Under the pieces are notes generated by a model. That model had not been told where the DNA came from, ran no database searches, and saw only the letters and a program-made list of their open reading frames with translations. The translations under genes and the position numbers were made by a program. From DASWLF01 sp963768765 (GTDB taxonomy: Bacteria > Desulfobacterota > Desulfobaccia > Desulfobaccales > 0-14-0-80-60-11): a stretch of 64,000 nt of DNA. This document shows positions 34,174-42,516 of this stretch, in pieces. Where the stretch lies: contig CAVYJK010000024.1 of the NCBI GenBank assembly GCA_963768765.1, positions 62,001 to 126,000 on the forward strand. Reading direction: 5' to 3'. Each line of letters opens with the position of its first letter. Within the stretch, counting starts at the first letter, position 1.

Positions 34174-35748
34174 ATGTCTTTCATTTCCTGGCAGTACCTG
34201 ATTTTTCTGCCCGCCATCATCTTGGTTTATTGGAGTCTGCCGGCCCGCTGGCGGCTGCCGCTGCTGTTGGCCGCCAGCTACTTCTTTTACGGTTTTTGGG
34301 ACGTGCGGTTTCTGGCCCTGGTGCTGGCCACCACCGTCATCGATTTCACCTGCGGCCTGAGCATCGGCGGCCAAAGACCGGGGGCCCCCCGGGTCCTGCT
34401 GCTGGCCCTGCTGCCCGCAATCTGGATCTCTGCCTGCTACCTCTTCCGGCCCTCCTTAGGCATCTCTCCGGGGTTGGTGGGCCTGAGCGCCGGCCTGGGC
34501 CTGACTTTCTTCGGGGCCCACCAGGCCATCTGGGCCTGGGCCCGGGAAAACCGGCCCCGTCTCTTTCTCATTCTCAGCGTCGTCTTCTGTCTGACCATCC
34601 TGGGTTTTTTCAAATACTTTGGGTTCTTCGTGGATTCCGCCAAGTCCTGGCTGACCGCGGTCGGGCTGAAATCCGATTGGGCCGGCCTCAAGGTCATCCT
34701 GCCGGTGGGCATCTCTTTTTACACCTTCCAGTCCCTGGGCTACGTCATCGACGTCTACCGGGGCCGGGCCCCGGCGTGCAAGAATTTCCTCACCTTCGCC
34801 ACCTTTGACGCCTTTTTTCCCCAGATGGTATCCGGCCCCATCGAGCGGGGCCGACACCTGATCCCGCAGCTTCAGGCAGGCCTCAGTTTCAAGGAAACCT
34901 ACCTGCAAGACGGCCTGCGGCTGATGCTGATGGGCTTCTTTAAAAAGGTATTCGTGGCGGACAACTGCGCCATTCTGGCCAATTATGCCTTTGACCCCAA
35001 GACCTCCCTCAACGGCTATTGGGCGGTTCTGGGAGTGGTGGCCTTTGCCTTCCAGATCTACAGCGATTTCTCGGGCTACACGGATATCGCCCGGGGCTCG
35101 GCCAAGCTCCTGGGCATCGACCTGGTGGAGAACTTCAAGTTCCCCTACTTTTCCCACACGCCCTCGGAATTTTGGGGCCGGTGGCACATCTCCCTGTCCA
35201 CCTGGTTCCGGGACTATCTGTACATTCCCCTGGGGGGCAACCGCGGCAGCCGATGGGAGACCCTGCGCAACCTGGGAATCGTCATGCTCCTGGCCGGGCT
35301 CTGGCACGGGGCCAACTGGGTCTTCGTCCTCTGGGGGGCCTACCACGGCCTGCTGCTCGTCCTGTACCGGGTGGTGCCGCCCTTGAATGCCATCCGGGAC
35401 GACAAGTTCTCCTGGCAGAGCGCCGTGGCCGTTCCCCTGATGGCCGTCTTCACCCTGGTGGGATGGGCCATTTTCCGCAGCGCCTCGGTGGCGCATCTGG
35501 GCTCCTGGTTCGCGGCCCTGGGCCACTGGGACCCGTCCGCGGGGCCGGCCTGGCAATCTTCCTTTATCTGGCTGCTGCTGCACGTCACCCCGCTCTTCCT
35601 GCTGCAAGCCCTGACCTTCAAGTATCGGGACGAAAGTACCCTGATACAGGTGCCGTGGCCCGTAAGAGGCTTGATTTACACTTTGCTGCTGCTCCTGATC
35701 ATATCTTCGACGGAGCACGACCAGGAATTCATCTACTTCCAGTTCTGA
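34174..35748 (+). CDS. MBOAT family O-acyltransferase (AlgI-like)
   Basis: This 524-residue polytopic membrane acyltransferase starts FISWQYLIFLPAIILVYWSL. It has FYGFWDVRFLALVL, VGISFYTFQSLGYVIDVYRG, FDAFFPQMVSGPIERG, FAFQIYSDFSGYTDIARGSA and FWGRWHISLSTWFRDYLYIPLGGNRG, and the catalytic His in GLWHGANWVFVLWGAYHGL. Such proteins pass acetyl groups across the membrane to periplasmic acetylation partners. The next gene, an SGNH protein that begins in the same TGATG, is the likely partner. The glycan modified is unknown. Confidence 0.92.
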   Translation: MSFISWQYLIFLPAIILVYWSLPARWRLPLLLAASYFFYGFWDVRFLALVLATTVIDFTCGLSIGGQRPGAPRVLLLALLPAIWISACYLFRPSLGISPGLVGLSAGLGLTFFGAHQAIWAWARENRPRLFLILSVVFCLTILGFFKYFGFFVDSAKSWLTAVGLKSDWAGLKVILPVGISFYTFQSLGYVIDVYRGRAPACKNFLTFATFDAFFPQMVSGPIERGRHLIPQLQAGLSFKETYLQDGLRLMLMGFFKKVFVADNCAILANYAFDPKTSLNGYWAVLGVVAFAFQIYSDFSGYTDIARGSAKLLGIDLVENFKFPYFSHTPSEFWGRWHISLSTWFRDYLYIPLGGNRGSRWETLRNLGIVMLLAGLWHGANWVFVLWGAYHGLLLVLYRVVPPLNAIRDDKFSWQSAVAVPLMAVFTLVGWAIFRSASVAHLGSWFAALGHWDPSAGPAWQSSFIWLLLHVTPLFLLQALTFKYRDESTLIQVPWPVRGLIYTLLLLLIISSTEHDQEFIYFQF

Positions 35749-36842
35749 TGAAAAAGCTCGTCACCCCGGCTTTTCTGGTGGTTATCTGCCTGCTCGGCCT
35801 GGCTGAGTTGGGGGCCAGGGTCTTTTTCCCCCACGACATTTCGGGGCGTTTCGCCTACGGCTACGACCCCCAGGCCGGGTTTGACGAGCACGATGACGGC
35901 CGGGTGGAGCTCTACCGGGCCGGAGGGCGGCGCTTTCACCCCCAATCCTTCAGGCGGCGGCGGCCGACGGGCACTTTCCGCATCTTCGTGGTGGGCGATT
36001 CGGTGCCCCGGGGGCCCAGCTTTCAGGCGGCCTATCCCTGGCAGCTGGGAGAAGAGTTGAAAGAGCACCAGATCCGGGCCGAGGCCATCAACCTGGCGGT
36101 GCCGGGCTACGGGCCGCGGCGTTGCCAGATCGTGCTCAAAAAGGTCCTGGAGTTCGACCCCAGCCTCATCATCTTGCACGTGAACGACGCCAACAAGTGG
36201 GAGGATGAGCGGGAGTGGCGCCGGAGCCAGGAATTCCTGGGGTGGCACCCCAAGTACTGGCTGATGAAGAGCTTCATTTTCCGGCGGCTGTATGAAGCCA
36301 AGATGGAAAAGTGGTTCTGGCCCCTGGTTCCCGAAGCGATTCGCCTCAAATACGCCATGAACGACGCCGACGCCCAGGTGGCCGCGGCCAAGGACCCCCG
36401 GGAGCTGGCGGCGCGCCTCAGGCTGGCCGAGGAAACCACGGCGGCCAATGTGGCCCTGGTACGGTGGCGCCACCTCCCCATCTTGCTCATCACCCAGTGC
36501 CGGCTGGAGGGGGAGTGGCCCCAATCCTTGCAGCTGTCGGACCACGGACTGGACTTCCTGGCGGAAAAATTGACCGCCCCGGGGGTCTATCACCTCTCCA
36601 TGAAGGAGGTGTTTGCCGGGCATGATCTTGGAAGCGTTTTTGTCAATTATAGTGGGCACTTGAAAGAACATGGCCACCGGCTTCTGGCCCGGGAGATCTG
36701 CCGCATGATCCTGGAGAAAAGGGAAGCCATGGGGCTGCAGGCGGCGGATGCTACCGTGGCCGGGGCCGGCCGGGAGAGCGGCCCTCCCCGGAAAGCCGCG
36801 GCGGGGAGCCCCGGCGTCCAGGACTTCCCGGCAGCTGAATAA
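35748..36842 (+). CDS. SGNH-like periplasmic protein coupled to the MBOAT acyltransferase
   Basis: This 364-residue protein has an N-terminal membrane segment (LVTPAFLVVICLLGLAEL) followed by an SGNH-type domain with IFVVGDSVPRGPSFQAAYPW (block I) and INLAVPGYGPRRCQ (block II), then ILHVNDANKW (block III-like). The C-terminal block reads VNYSGHLKEHGHRLLA; the His is present, but the Asp normally three residues before it is Tyr. The ATG overlaps the MBOAT stop by one base (TGATG), so translation is coupled. The likely job is O-acetylation or deacetylation of a surface polysaccharide. The start was set here because the longer frame only shadows the MBOAT gene. Confidence 0.8.
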   Translation: MKKLVTPAFLVVICLLGLAELGARVFFPHDISGRFAYGYDPQAGFDEHDDGRVELYRAGGRRFHPQSFRRRRPTGTFRIFVVGDSVPRGPSFQAAYPWQLGEELKEHQIRAEAINLAVPGYGPRRCQIVLKKVLEFDPSLIILHVNDANKWEDEREWRRSQEFLGWHPKYWLMKSFIFRRLYEAKMEKWFWPLVPEAIRLKYAMNDADAQVAAAKDPRELAARLRLAEETTAANVALVRWRHLPILLITQCRLEGEWPQSLQLSDHGLDFLAEKLTAPGVYHLSMKEVFAGHDLGSVFVNYSGHLKEHGHRLLAREICRMILEKREAMGLQAADATVAGAGRESGPPRKAAAGSPGVQDFPAAE

Positions 36843-36861
36843 TTGACCTAAAGGATTGCCG

Positions 36862-37803
36862 ATGGACCAGGTTCTGGGCATGATTTACGGGATAGCCCTG
36901 GGGGACGCCCTGGGGGCGCCGGTGGAATTCTGGGAATTGAAGGGCATCCGGGAGCGCCACGGCCCCGCCGGCATCCTGGAGCTGCCGGAGCCGGCCCTGT
37001 TCACCGACGACACCCAGATGACCCTGGCCCTGGCCGAGGCCCTGGTGGCCGCGGGGGACCAGGACCTGGGGGCCATCATGGCCGCGGTCAGCCGGGAGTT
37101 CGTCGCCTGGCTCCATGACCCCGACAACAACCGGTCGCCGGGCGGGGCCTGCCTCTACGGGGCGCACCAGCTGGAGGCCGGGGTCCCCTGGTGGAAGAGC
37201 GGCAAACCCAATTCCAAGGGCTGCGGCGCGGCCATGCGGGTGGCCCCCGTGGGCTATCTTTACCAGCACCGCCTGGCCAAGCTGCGCCAGGTGGCCGCGG
37301 CCACGGCCCTGGCCACCCACCATCATCCCGTGGCCCAGGTGGCGGCGATGGCCGCCGCCTTCCTGGTGAAGCTGGCCCTGGACCGCCGGGACCCCGAAGA
37401 GTTCCTCCCGGCCCTGGAGCTGGAGACCCACGGCCAGGCCCGGGACTTCGACGACGCCCTGGAGCGCCTGGAGCAGGCCCTGACCATGGCTTCCGACGAC
37501 GAGGCCCTGGCCCATATCGGCGACGGTTGGGTGGCGGAGGAAGCGGTGGCCGCGGCCCTTTACTGCTTTCTGCAATCGCCCCGGGATTTTCTGGCCACCA
37601 TTCGCCGGGGCGCCAACACCCGGGGCGATTCCGACTCCATCGCCTCCATTGCCGGCGGCCTCAGCGGGGCTTATCTGGGGATGGACGCCATCCCCGGAGA
37701 CTGGGTGGCCCGCATCGAGAAATCCAAGTACCTGGCGGACCTGGCCACCCGCCTGGCGGAGAAGAAACGCAGCCTGGTAGAACCGCCAGGCCGGGTCATT
37801 TAG
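36862..37803 (+). CDS. ADP-ribosylglycohydrolase family protein
   Basis: This 313-residue all-helical DraG-like hydrolase has the paired metal-binding motifs: GIALGDALGAPVEFW, FTDDTQMTLALAEAL near residue 50 and GANTRGDSDSIASIAGGLSG near 255 (the GDSDS Asp cluster that binds two Mg ions). Family members remove ADP-ribose from proteins, DNA or small molecules. The ATG at 36862 has AAAGGA upstream. It lies 20 nt after the SGNH gene but functional linkage is not evident. No nitrogenase genes or DraT partner are in the window. Confidence 0.9.
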   Translation: MDQVLGMIYGIALGDALGAPVEFWELKGIRERHGPAGILELPEPALFTDDTQMTLALAEALVAAGDQDLGAIMAAVSREFVAWLHDPDNNRSPGGACLYGAHQLEAGVPWWKSGKPNSKGCGAAMRVAPVGYLYQHRLAKLRQVAAATALATHHHPVAQVAAMAAAFLVKLALDRRDPEEFLPALELETHGQARDFDDALERLEQALTMASDDEALAHIGDGWVAEEAVAAALYCFLQSPRDFLATIRRGANTRGDSDSIASIAGGLSGAYLGMDAIPGDWVARIEKSKYLADLATRLAEKKRSLVEPPGRVI

Positions 37804-37913
37804 CAGACGAATTACCGACCGTCCTGCCAAACCGGGAAGGGTGGAGCCAGGGCCCAAACTAAAATTATCCAGCCCTGCTTTTACAAAATCTGAAAAAATA
37901 GTATGAAGAAGTC

Positions 37914-38645
37914 ATGAGAATCAAGGTGGTTGCCTGGCTGGGGGTCCTGATGTTCCTGGGCGCGGGGGCTGCGGCCGTCGGGGCCCAGGCGGCCGAGGAT
38001 TATCAGGATGCCCGGCAAGCCATGGTGGTCCTACAGCTGAAACGGCGGGGCCTCACCGACCCCCGGGTCCTGGCGGCCATGGGCCAGGTGCCCCGGCACC
38101 GGTTCGTCCCCGGGGGTATGTCCTCCATGGCCTACGGCGACTATCCACTGCCCATCGGCGAAGGGCAGACCATCTCCCAACCTTATATCGTGGCGCTGAT
38201 GACGGAGTGGGCCCAATTGCAGCCGGGGGACAAGGTCCTGGAGGTGGGCACCGGTTCCGGCTACCAGGCCGCGGTCCTCTCTGAGATTACCCCTGAGGTC
38301 TTCAGTGTCGAAATTCGCCCGGACCTGGCCCAGAAGGCCGCGGCACGCCTGAAAAGCCTGGGTTATTCCCGGGTGCGGGTCAAAAGCGGCGACGGCTACC
38401 TGGGGTGGCCGGAAGAGGCCCCCTTCGACGCCATCCTGGTCACCGCCGCGGCCCCCCGGGTGCCCCCGGCCCTGGCGGAACAGCTCAAGGAGGGGGGCCG
38501 CCTGGTCATCCCCCTGGGGGACCCGGGGGGCGCCCAAACCCTGGTGCGCCTGCGCCGGGTCCAGGGGAAACTCAAGGAAGAAGCCAGCCTGCCGGTGCGG
38601 TTCGTCCCCCTGGTGCGCCCGCCGGTCCTGGAGCCGGCCAGGTAA
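37914..38645 (+). CDS. pcm: Exported protein-L-isoaspartate O-methyltransferase
   Basis: This 243-residue second Pcm has an N-terminal signal peptide: MRIKVVAWLGVLMFLGAGAA then AVGAQAAED, with a likely cleavage after AQA. The catalytic part is complete (YPLPIGEGQTISQPYIVALM, VLEVGTGSGYQAAVLSEI, FDAILVTAAAPRVPPAL). A periplasmic location is odd because SAM is not normally there, although predicted exported homologues are known. It differs from the cytoplasmic copy at 19614 by many substitutions, so it is an old duplication. Confidence 0.9.
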   Translation: MRIKVVAWLGVLMFLGAGAAAVGAQAAEDYQDARQAMVVLQLKRRGLTDPRVLAAMGQVPRHRFVPGGMSSMAYGDYPLPIGEGQTISQPYIVALMTEWAQLQPGDKVLEVGTGSGYQAAVLSEITPEVFSVEIRPDLAQKAAARLKSLGYSRVRVKSGDGYLGWPEEAPFDAILVTAAAPRVPPALAEQLKEGGRLVIPLGDPGGAQTLVRLRRVQGKLKEEASLPVRFVPLVRPPVLEPAR

Positions 38646-38654
38646 GAAAAAGGT

Positions 38655-38885
38655 TGAGGGAGTGGGGCAGGGGCGCTCGCCCCTGCCCAATGGGCCTGCG
38701 GCCCATTTTTACAACACAGGTTCATTAGCCTTAGGCTAATGAACCTCCCCAACCCCTTATGATGGGAGATAAAATAGCTGGGAAGCCGGGGCCTTAGGCC
38801 CCGCCTTCCCAGCCTCTTATGCGGGTTGGGAGGGGGTCATGGGGGAGGGCAGGGACCTGAGGTCCCTGGCCCTCCCCCATACGCT
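38655..38885. repeat. G/C-tract dispersed repeat between convergent pcm and panE
   Basis: GGGCAGGGGCGCTCGCCCCT, then ATTAGCCTTAGGCTAAT (38725-38741), then CTGGGAAGCCGGGGCCTTAG and GGCCCCGCCTTCCCAG, then a final GGGACCTGAGGTCCC hairpin. The region is convergent, so the hairpins may serve as a bidirectional terminator. Confidence 0.65.
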
Positions 38886-38886
38886 C

Positions 38887-39819
38887 TCAGCCCATCCGCC
38901 AGGGCGCGGACTGGCCCAGGGCCCGGAGCAGTTGGGTCAGGAAATGATTTACCGGGGTGGGCAGGCCCAGGGCCGCCCCCCGGGCCGCCACCTGGGCGTT
39001 CAAGGCCTCGATTTCCGTGGGCCGGCCCGCCAGGACATCCTGCAGCATGGAAGAGCGGTTGGCCGCGGTGGCGATGCAGACCTGGCGGAGCCGCGGCTCC
39101 TGGTCCCCGGCCAGGGGCACCCCCGTGGCCCGGGCCACGTTCTCAGCCTCCCGGGCTGCGGCCAGAGCCAGTTCCCAGGCTTCGGGCAGCTCCGGCAACA
39201 CCCCGTTGGGCACCCGCAGCAGGGCGGTGAGGGGATTGACGGCCACGTTGACCACCAGCTTCTCCCACAAAACGACTTCGATGTCGCTTCTGATCTGGCA
39301 CTCCAGGCCGGCCCGGCGGAAGACCGCGGCCACCGCGGCCACCTGCGGCGGCGCCACCCGGGAGCCCGGAGGGGCGCCGATGACGATGGCCCCGGCTCCG
39401 GCGTGGATGACGCGGCCTTCGCCCTCCCGGGTCACCCCCAGGAAGCCCACGCCCGCCAGCAGCCGCTGCGGGCCCACCTCCCGGGCCATCTCCTCCAGGT
39501 TGCCCAGGCCGTTCTGGAGAGTCAGGGCCAGGCCGCCCTGGGCCATGAGCAGCAGCAGGTCCAGGGCCGCGGCCCTGGTCTGGTGGGCTTTAACCGCCAT
39601 GATGGTCAGGTCTCGGGGACCCGCTTCCGGGGGCAGGCCGATGGGCACGGGAATTACCCGGTGGCCCCCGTCCAGGGTCCGGAGCCGGATGCCCTGCTCC
39701 CGGAGCAGTGCGGCGCGCTCCGGGCGGTAATCCACCAGGAAGACGTCCTCTCCGGCTTCAAAGAGGAGGGCGGCCAGTAAACAACCCAGGGCCCCGGGAC
39801 CCACGACGGCAATTTTCAT
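38887..39819 (-). CDS. panE: 2-dehydropantoate 2-reductase family protein
   Basis: This 310-residue NADPH-dependent reductase of ketopantoate is in the pantothenate/CoA pathway. The Rossmann motif MKIAVVGPGALGCLLAALL opens the protein; LTLQNGLGNLEEM, the catalytic Lys in LWEKLVVNVAVNPLTAL and the late RPTEIEALN motif complete the signature. Other PanE-like reductases share this fold, so the substrate is probable, not certain. It is divergent from phoU. Confidence 0.88.
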   Translation of the reverse strand: MKIAVVGPGALGCLLAALLFEAGEDVFLVDYRPERAALLREQGIRLRTLDGGHRVIPVPIGLPPEAGPRDLTIMAVKAHQTRAAALDLLLLMAQGGLALTLQNGLGNLEEMAREVGPQRLLAGVGFLGVTREGEGRVIHAGAGAIVIGAPPGSRVAPPQVAAVAAVFRRAGLECQIRSDIEVVLWEKLVVNVAVNPLTALLRVPNGVLPELPEAWELALAAAREAENVARATGVPLAGDQEPRLRQVCIATAANRSSMLQDVLAGRPTEIEALNAQVAARGAALGLPTPVNHFLTQLLRALGQSAPWRMG

Positions 39820-39859
39820 TCTTCCCCGTTTGCAGCTACAAAGAGGCTAACTTGCATTC

Positions 39860-39887
39860 TTGACAGAAATTCCTTCAACATTATTTA
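39860..39887 (+). promoter_or_regulatory. Sigma-70 type promoter of phoU
   Basis: TTGACA at 39860-39865 and TATTTA at 39882-39887 are separated by 16 nt, 57 nt before the phoU ATG, in an AT-rich segment between the divergent genes. Confidence 0.6.
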
Positions 39888-39943
39888 TCTTTTAAACGAT
39901 TTATAGTAAAATTTCTACGAAGTAATTCAGGAAGGGGAGCGGC

Positions 39944-40645
39944 ATGGCGACGCCCATGAAAATGGCCAGGCAGTTCGACCAGGAACTGGAAGAACTGAAA
40001 CAGAACTTGCTGCGGATGGCCACTATGGCGGAAACTGCGGCGGGCAAGAGTATCTTGTCGGTAACGGCCCGGAACTCCGATCTGGCCAGGGAGGTCATCA
40101 CCGATGACATTACGCTCAACCGCATGGAACTGGCCATCGAGGAGCAGGCCTTCAGACTGCTGGCCTTGCGACAGCCCCTGGCCACGGACCTGCGGCTCAC
40201 GGTGGCGGCCATGCGCATCGCCACCGAACTGGAGCGCATCGGCGATCAGGCGGTGAACATCGCCGAACGGGGCCTGGAGCTCAACAGCCGGCCGCCCCTG
40301 AAGCTGCCCATCGACCTCAAGGTCATGGCCGACATGGCCTTGAGCATGGTGCGCACCAGCATCGACGCCTTCGTGCACCAGGACCCGAAGTTGGCCATCA
40401 AGGTGTGTCAGCGGGACGTGGAGGTGGACCTCCTGGACGACGAATACATCCAGAAGATTCTCGATTGCATGATCAAGGAGTCACGCTGGGTGACGCGGCT
40501 CCATCACTTCATCATCATCGTCCGGAACCTGGAGCGCATTGCGGATCTGGCCACCAACATCGCCGAGAACATCGTCTTCATCGTGGAAGGCCGGGTGATC
40601 AAGCATCAGTGTGAAGAGTGGATGCTTTCGGCCTCCCCGACCTGA
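39944..40645 (+). CDS. phoU: Phosphate-specific transport accessory protein PhoU
   Basis: This 233-residue protein is a repeat of three-helix bundles with two metal-binding signatures: RQPLATDLRLTVAAMRIATE and ERIGDQAVNIAERG in the first half, and RNLERIADLATNIAENIVF in the second. PhoU represses the PhoR/PhoB phosphate response and controls the Pst transporter. No pst or pho genes are next to it. Its 3' end overlaps the 3' end of dnaA by 47 nt in convergent orientation. Confidence 0.94.
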   Translation: MATPMKMARQFDQELEELKQNLLRMATMAETAAGKSILSVTARNSDLAREVITDDITLNRMELAIEEQAFRLLALRQPLATDLRLTVAAMRIATELERIGDQAVNIAERGLELNSRPPLKLPIDLKVMADMALSMVRTSIDAFVHQDPKLAIKVCQRDVEVDLLDDEYIQKILDCMIKESRWVTRLHHFIIIVRNLERIADLATNIAENIVFIVEGRVIKHQCEEWMLSASPT

Positions 40646-41969
40646 CCTGGGCCTGGGCCAGTTTTTCCTCCAACATCCTGATCTCTTGCGCCACCCGGGG
40701 GTGGAGCTTGCGGTCCCGCTCCAGGGTCTGCAGGGCATGGACCACGGAGGGGTGGCTGCGCTGGAAGAGGCGGCCCAACTGCGCCATGGTCTTTTCCGTA
40801 TAAATCCGGCAAAAATAGAGGGCCATCTGGCGGGCCCGCACCAGCCGCTTCTGGCGGGAGCGCCCCAGCAGCTCCACCAGGCTCACCCCGTAATAGTCTC
40901 CCACGATCTTCTGGATCTGCGGGGTGGTCAGCCTGGCCTCCACGGCCTGTAAATCCTGGAGCACCTCCTGGGCCAGGGGCAGGCTGAAGGGCTCGCCCAG
41001 CAAGGTGGCCCGGGCCACCAGGCAATCCAGGGCGCTTTCCAGGCGGCGCACATCCTCGCTGACATACTCCGCCAGGTATTCCAGGATCTTGACGGAGACC
41101 TGCACCCCCCGGTTTGCCGCCTTGTTGGCCAGGATCTGCACCCGGGTGGGGAAGTCCGGAGGGCCGATGGGGGTGATGACGCCGCCGGTGAGCCGGGAGC
41201 GCAGCTCCTGGGAGAGGTGGCTGATCTCCCCCGGCAGGTAGCAGCTGGTGAAGACCAGCCGCTTGTTCTGGACCATGAGGGTGTCCAGGGTGTAGCAAAC
41301 CTCCGCCTGGATCTTTTCCTTGCCGCTTAAAAACTGGACTTCTTCCAGGAGCAGGACGTCGCAATCCTTCCGGAAACGTTCCTTGAAATCGGACATGCGG
41401 CCGTTTTTGAGGGCCTGCACCATCTCGTTGGCGAAATTCTCGGCGGTGAGGTACTGCACCCGGCTGGCGTTTTTAGACGACACGATGAAGTTGCCCACGG
41501 CATGGGACAGGTGGCTCTTTCCCAGACCGGGGCCGGAGGTGAGGAACAGGATGCGGTTGTAAAAGGTGTCGTTGCGGGCCAAAGCCCGGGAAGCCTGGTA
41601 GGCCAGGCGGTTGGAGGCGCCCACCACGAATTTGTCGAAGGTGAAGGCCCGGTTGAAAGCGCCGCCACCCGCGGCCGGCAGCGGCAGGAACGGCTGCACC
41701 ACCTGGGGCAGCGCCAGCGGCCGGGCCGGCGCGATGAGCAGCTTCAGCTTCACCGGCAAGCCGGCGCCGCCCATGGTCTCCAGGGCTTGCTGGATCAACT
41801 TGAGGTAGTGGGATTGGACCCACCTGAGAGTAAAGGGATTGGGACAGGCCAGGTAGAGTTCCCCCCCGGGGCCCGGCTCCAGCTTCAGGGGCTTGATCCA
41901 CAGGTGGAAGGTGGAGGGGGGCATTTGCGTCTTGAGGGTGCCTTTGACTGTTTCCCAGAGCCCTTCCAT
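40599..41969 (-). CDS. dnaA: Chromosomal replication initiator DnaA, divergent Walker B
   Basis: This 456-residue AAA+ initiator binds oriC and unwinds it. Domain I starts LWETVKGTLKTQMPPSTFHLW. The ATPase has TSGPGLGKSHLSHAV (Walker A) and LLLEEVQFLSGKE (Walker B), where the usual Asp-Asp is Glu209-Glu210. The sensor region FTSCYLPGEISHLSQELRSRL contains the arginine finger. Domain IV has ARQMALYFCRIYTEKTMAQLG and RSHPSVVHALQTLERDR, a shifted variant of the DnaA signature. It may be a second, divergent DnaA copy of the kind seen in deltaproteobacteria. It is convergent with phoU; upstream there is a 547-nt gap. Confidence 0.9.
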   Translation of the reverse strand: MEGLWETVKGTLKTQMPPSTFHLWIKPLKLEPGPGGELYLACPNPFTLRWVQSHYLKLIQQALETMGGAGLPVKLKLLIAPARPLALPQVVQPFLPLPAAGGGAFNRAFTFDKFVVGASNRLAYQASRALARNDTFYNRILFLTSGPGLGKSHLSHAVGNFIVSSKNASRVQYLTAENFANEMVQALKNGRMSDFKERFRKDCDVLLLEEVQFLSGKEKIQAEVCYTLDTLMVQNKRLVFTSCYLPGEISHLSQELRSRLTGGVITPIGPPDFPTRVQILANKAANRGVQVSVKILEYLAEYVSEDVRRLESALDCLVARATLLGEPFSLPLAQEVLQDLQAVEARLTTPQIQKIVGDYYGVSLVELLGRSRQKRLVRARQMALYFCRIYTEKTMAQLGRLFQRSHPSVVHALQTLERDRKLHPRVAQEIRMLEEKLAQAQVRSGRPKASTLHTDA

Positions 41970-42048
41970 AGTCTCCTTTTTGACGCCGCCTTTTGTTGAA
42001 AGCCATCTTAACCGCGGCGCCTTTCCGGGTCAAAGGAGGTGGACCGAA

Positions 42049-42141
42049 ATGAACCTTAGCCGACCCCGCGGCAGGGGGACCGAAGGGCTGTTTCAAAACG
42101 CAATGATAATGCGGGGCGGATTCTTGAGAAAAAAAGGCTAA
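42049..42141 (+). CDS. Possible short leader peptide upstream of the GNAT gene
   Basis: This 30-codon frame starts MNLSRPRGRGTEGLF and ends MRGGFLRKKG. The only support is the strong ribosome-binding site AAAGGAGGT at 42032-42040, 8 nt before the ATG. No homology is recognised, and the start lies close to the dnaA start on the other strand, so this may be chance. Confidence 0.25.
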   Translation: MNLSRPRGRGTEGLFQNAMIMRGGFLRKKG

Positions 42142-42448
42142 GTAGTTCAGTAAGTTGAAAAGTCTCAACCATGAGCTTCCGGGCCCTGAAAAACGGCAAA
42201 AACTAAGTCTGGGTATTGCCAATCTCGCGCATCCTGATTTTTTCGCCCAATTTCATAAGGAGCAAAGTTTAACCCTGTTAAAAAACGCTATCCCGCTAGA
42301 TTCAAATCAAAAACTTCTTTAAGTTAATTTAATGAGCTTTTACAAATAGTTATCTGAAGAGGGCCTAAGCCCTGGATTTACCTGGGCGTAGCGACCCCAC
42401 CCCAGAAAGCCCTAGGGTTCGACCTCCATCCTCACCCTGCGCCGCAGC

Positions 42449-42476
42449 TTGACAAATCCTCAAGAGGGGTTATCAT
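42449..42476 (+). promoter_or_regulatory. Sigma-70 type promoter of the GNAT gene
   Basis: TTGACA at 42449-42454 and TATCAT at 42471-42476 are 16 nt apart. A second TATCAT lies at 42481-42486. The GNAT ATG follows at 42517, leaving a leader of about 30 nt. Confidence 0.65.
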
Positions 42477-42516
42477 TGCCTATCATTCCTTTAATTTTTG
42501 CACCCTGAGGTCCGCC

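Larger units (their letters stand above)
41970..42516. other. Gap between dnaA and the GNAT gene
   Basis: The segment 42240-42360 is distinctly AT-rich, and it lies next to dnaA, which makes it a place to look for an origin. However, no clear DnaA boxes (TTATNCACA) were found, only weak resemblances. A 30-codon frame at 42049-42141 starts with an excellent AAAGGAGGT at 42032-42040 (MNLSRPRGRGTEGLFQNAMI), so a leader peptide is possible. The GNAT promoter is at 42449-42476. Confidence 0.45.

Noticed and set aside
41970..42516. Possible oriC beside dnaA
   Set aside because: AT-rich but no convincing DnaA boxes; skew could not be computed.
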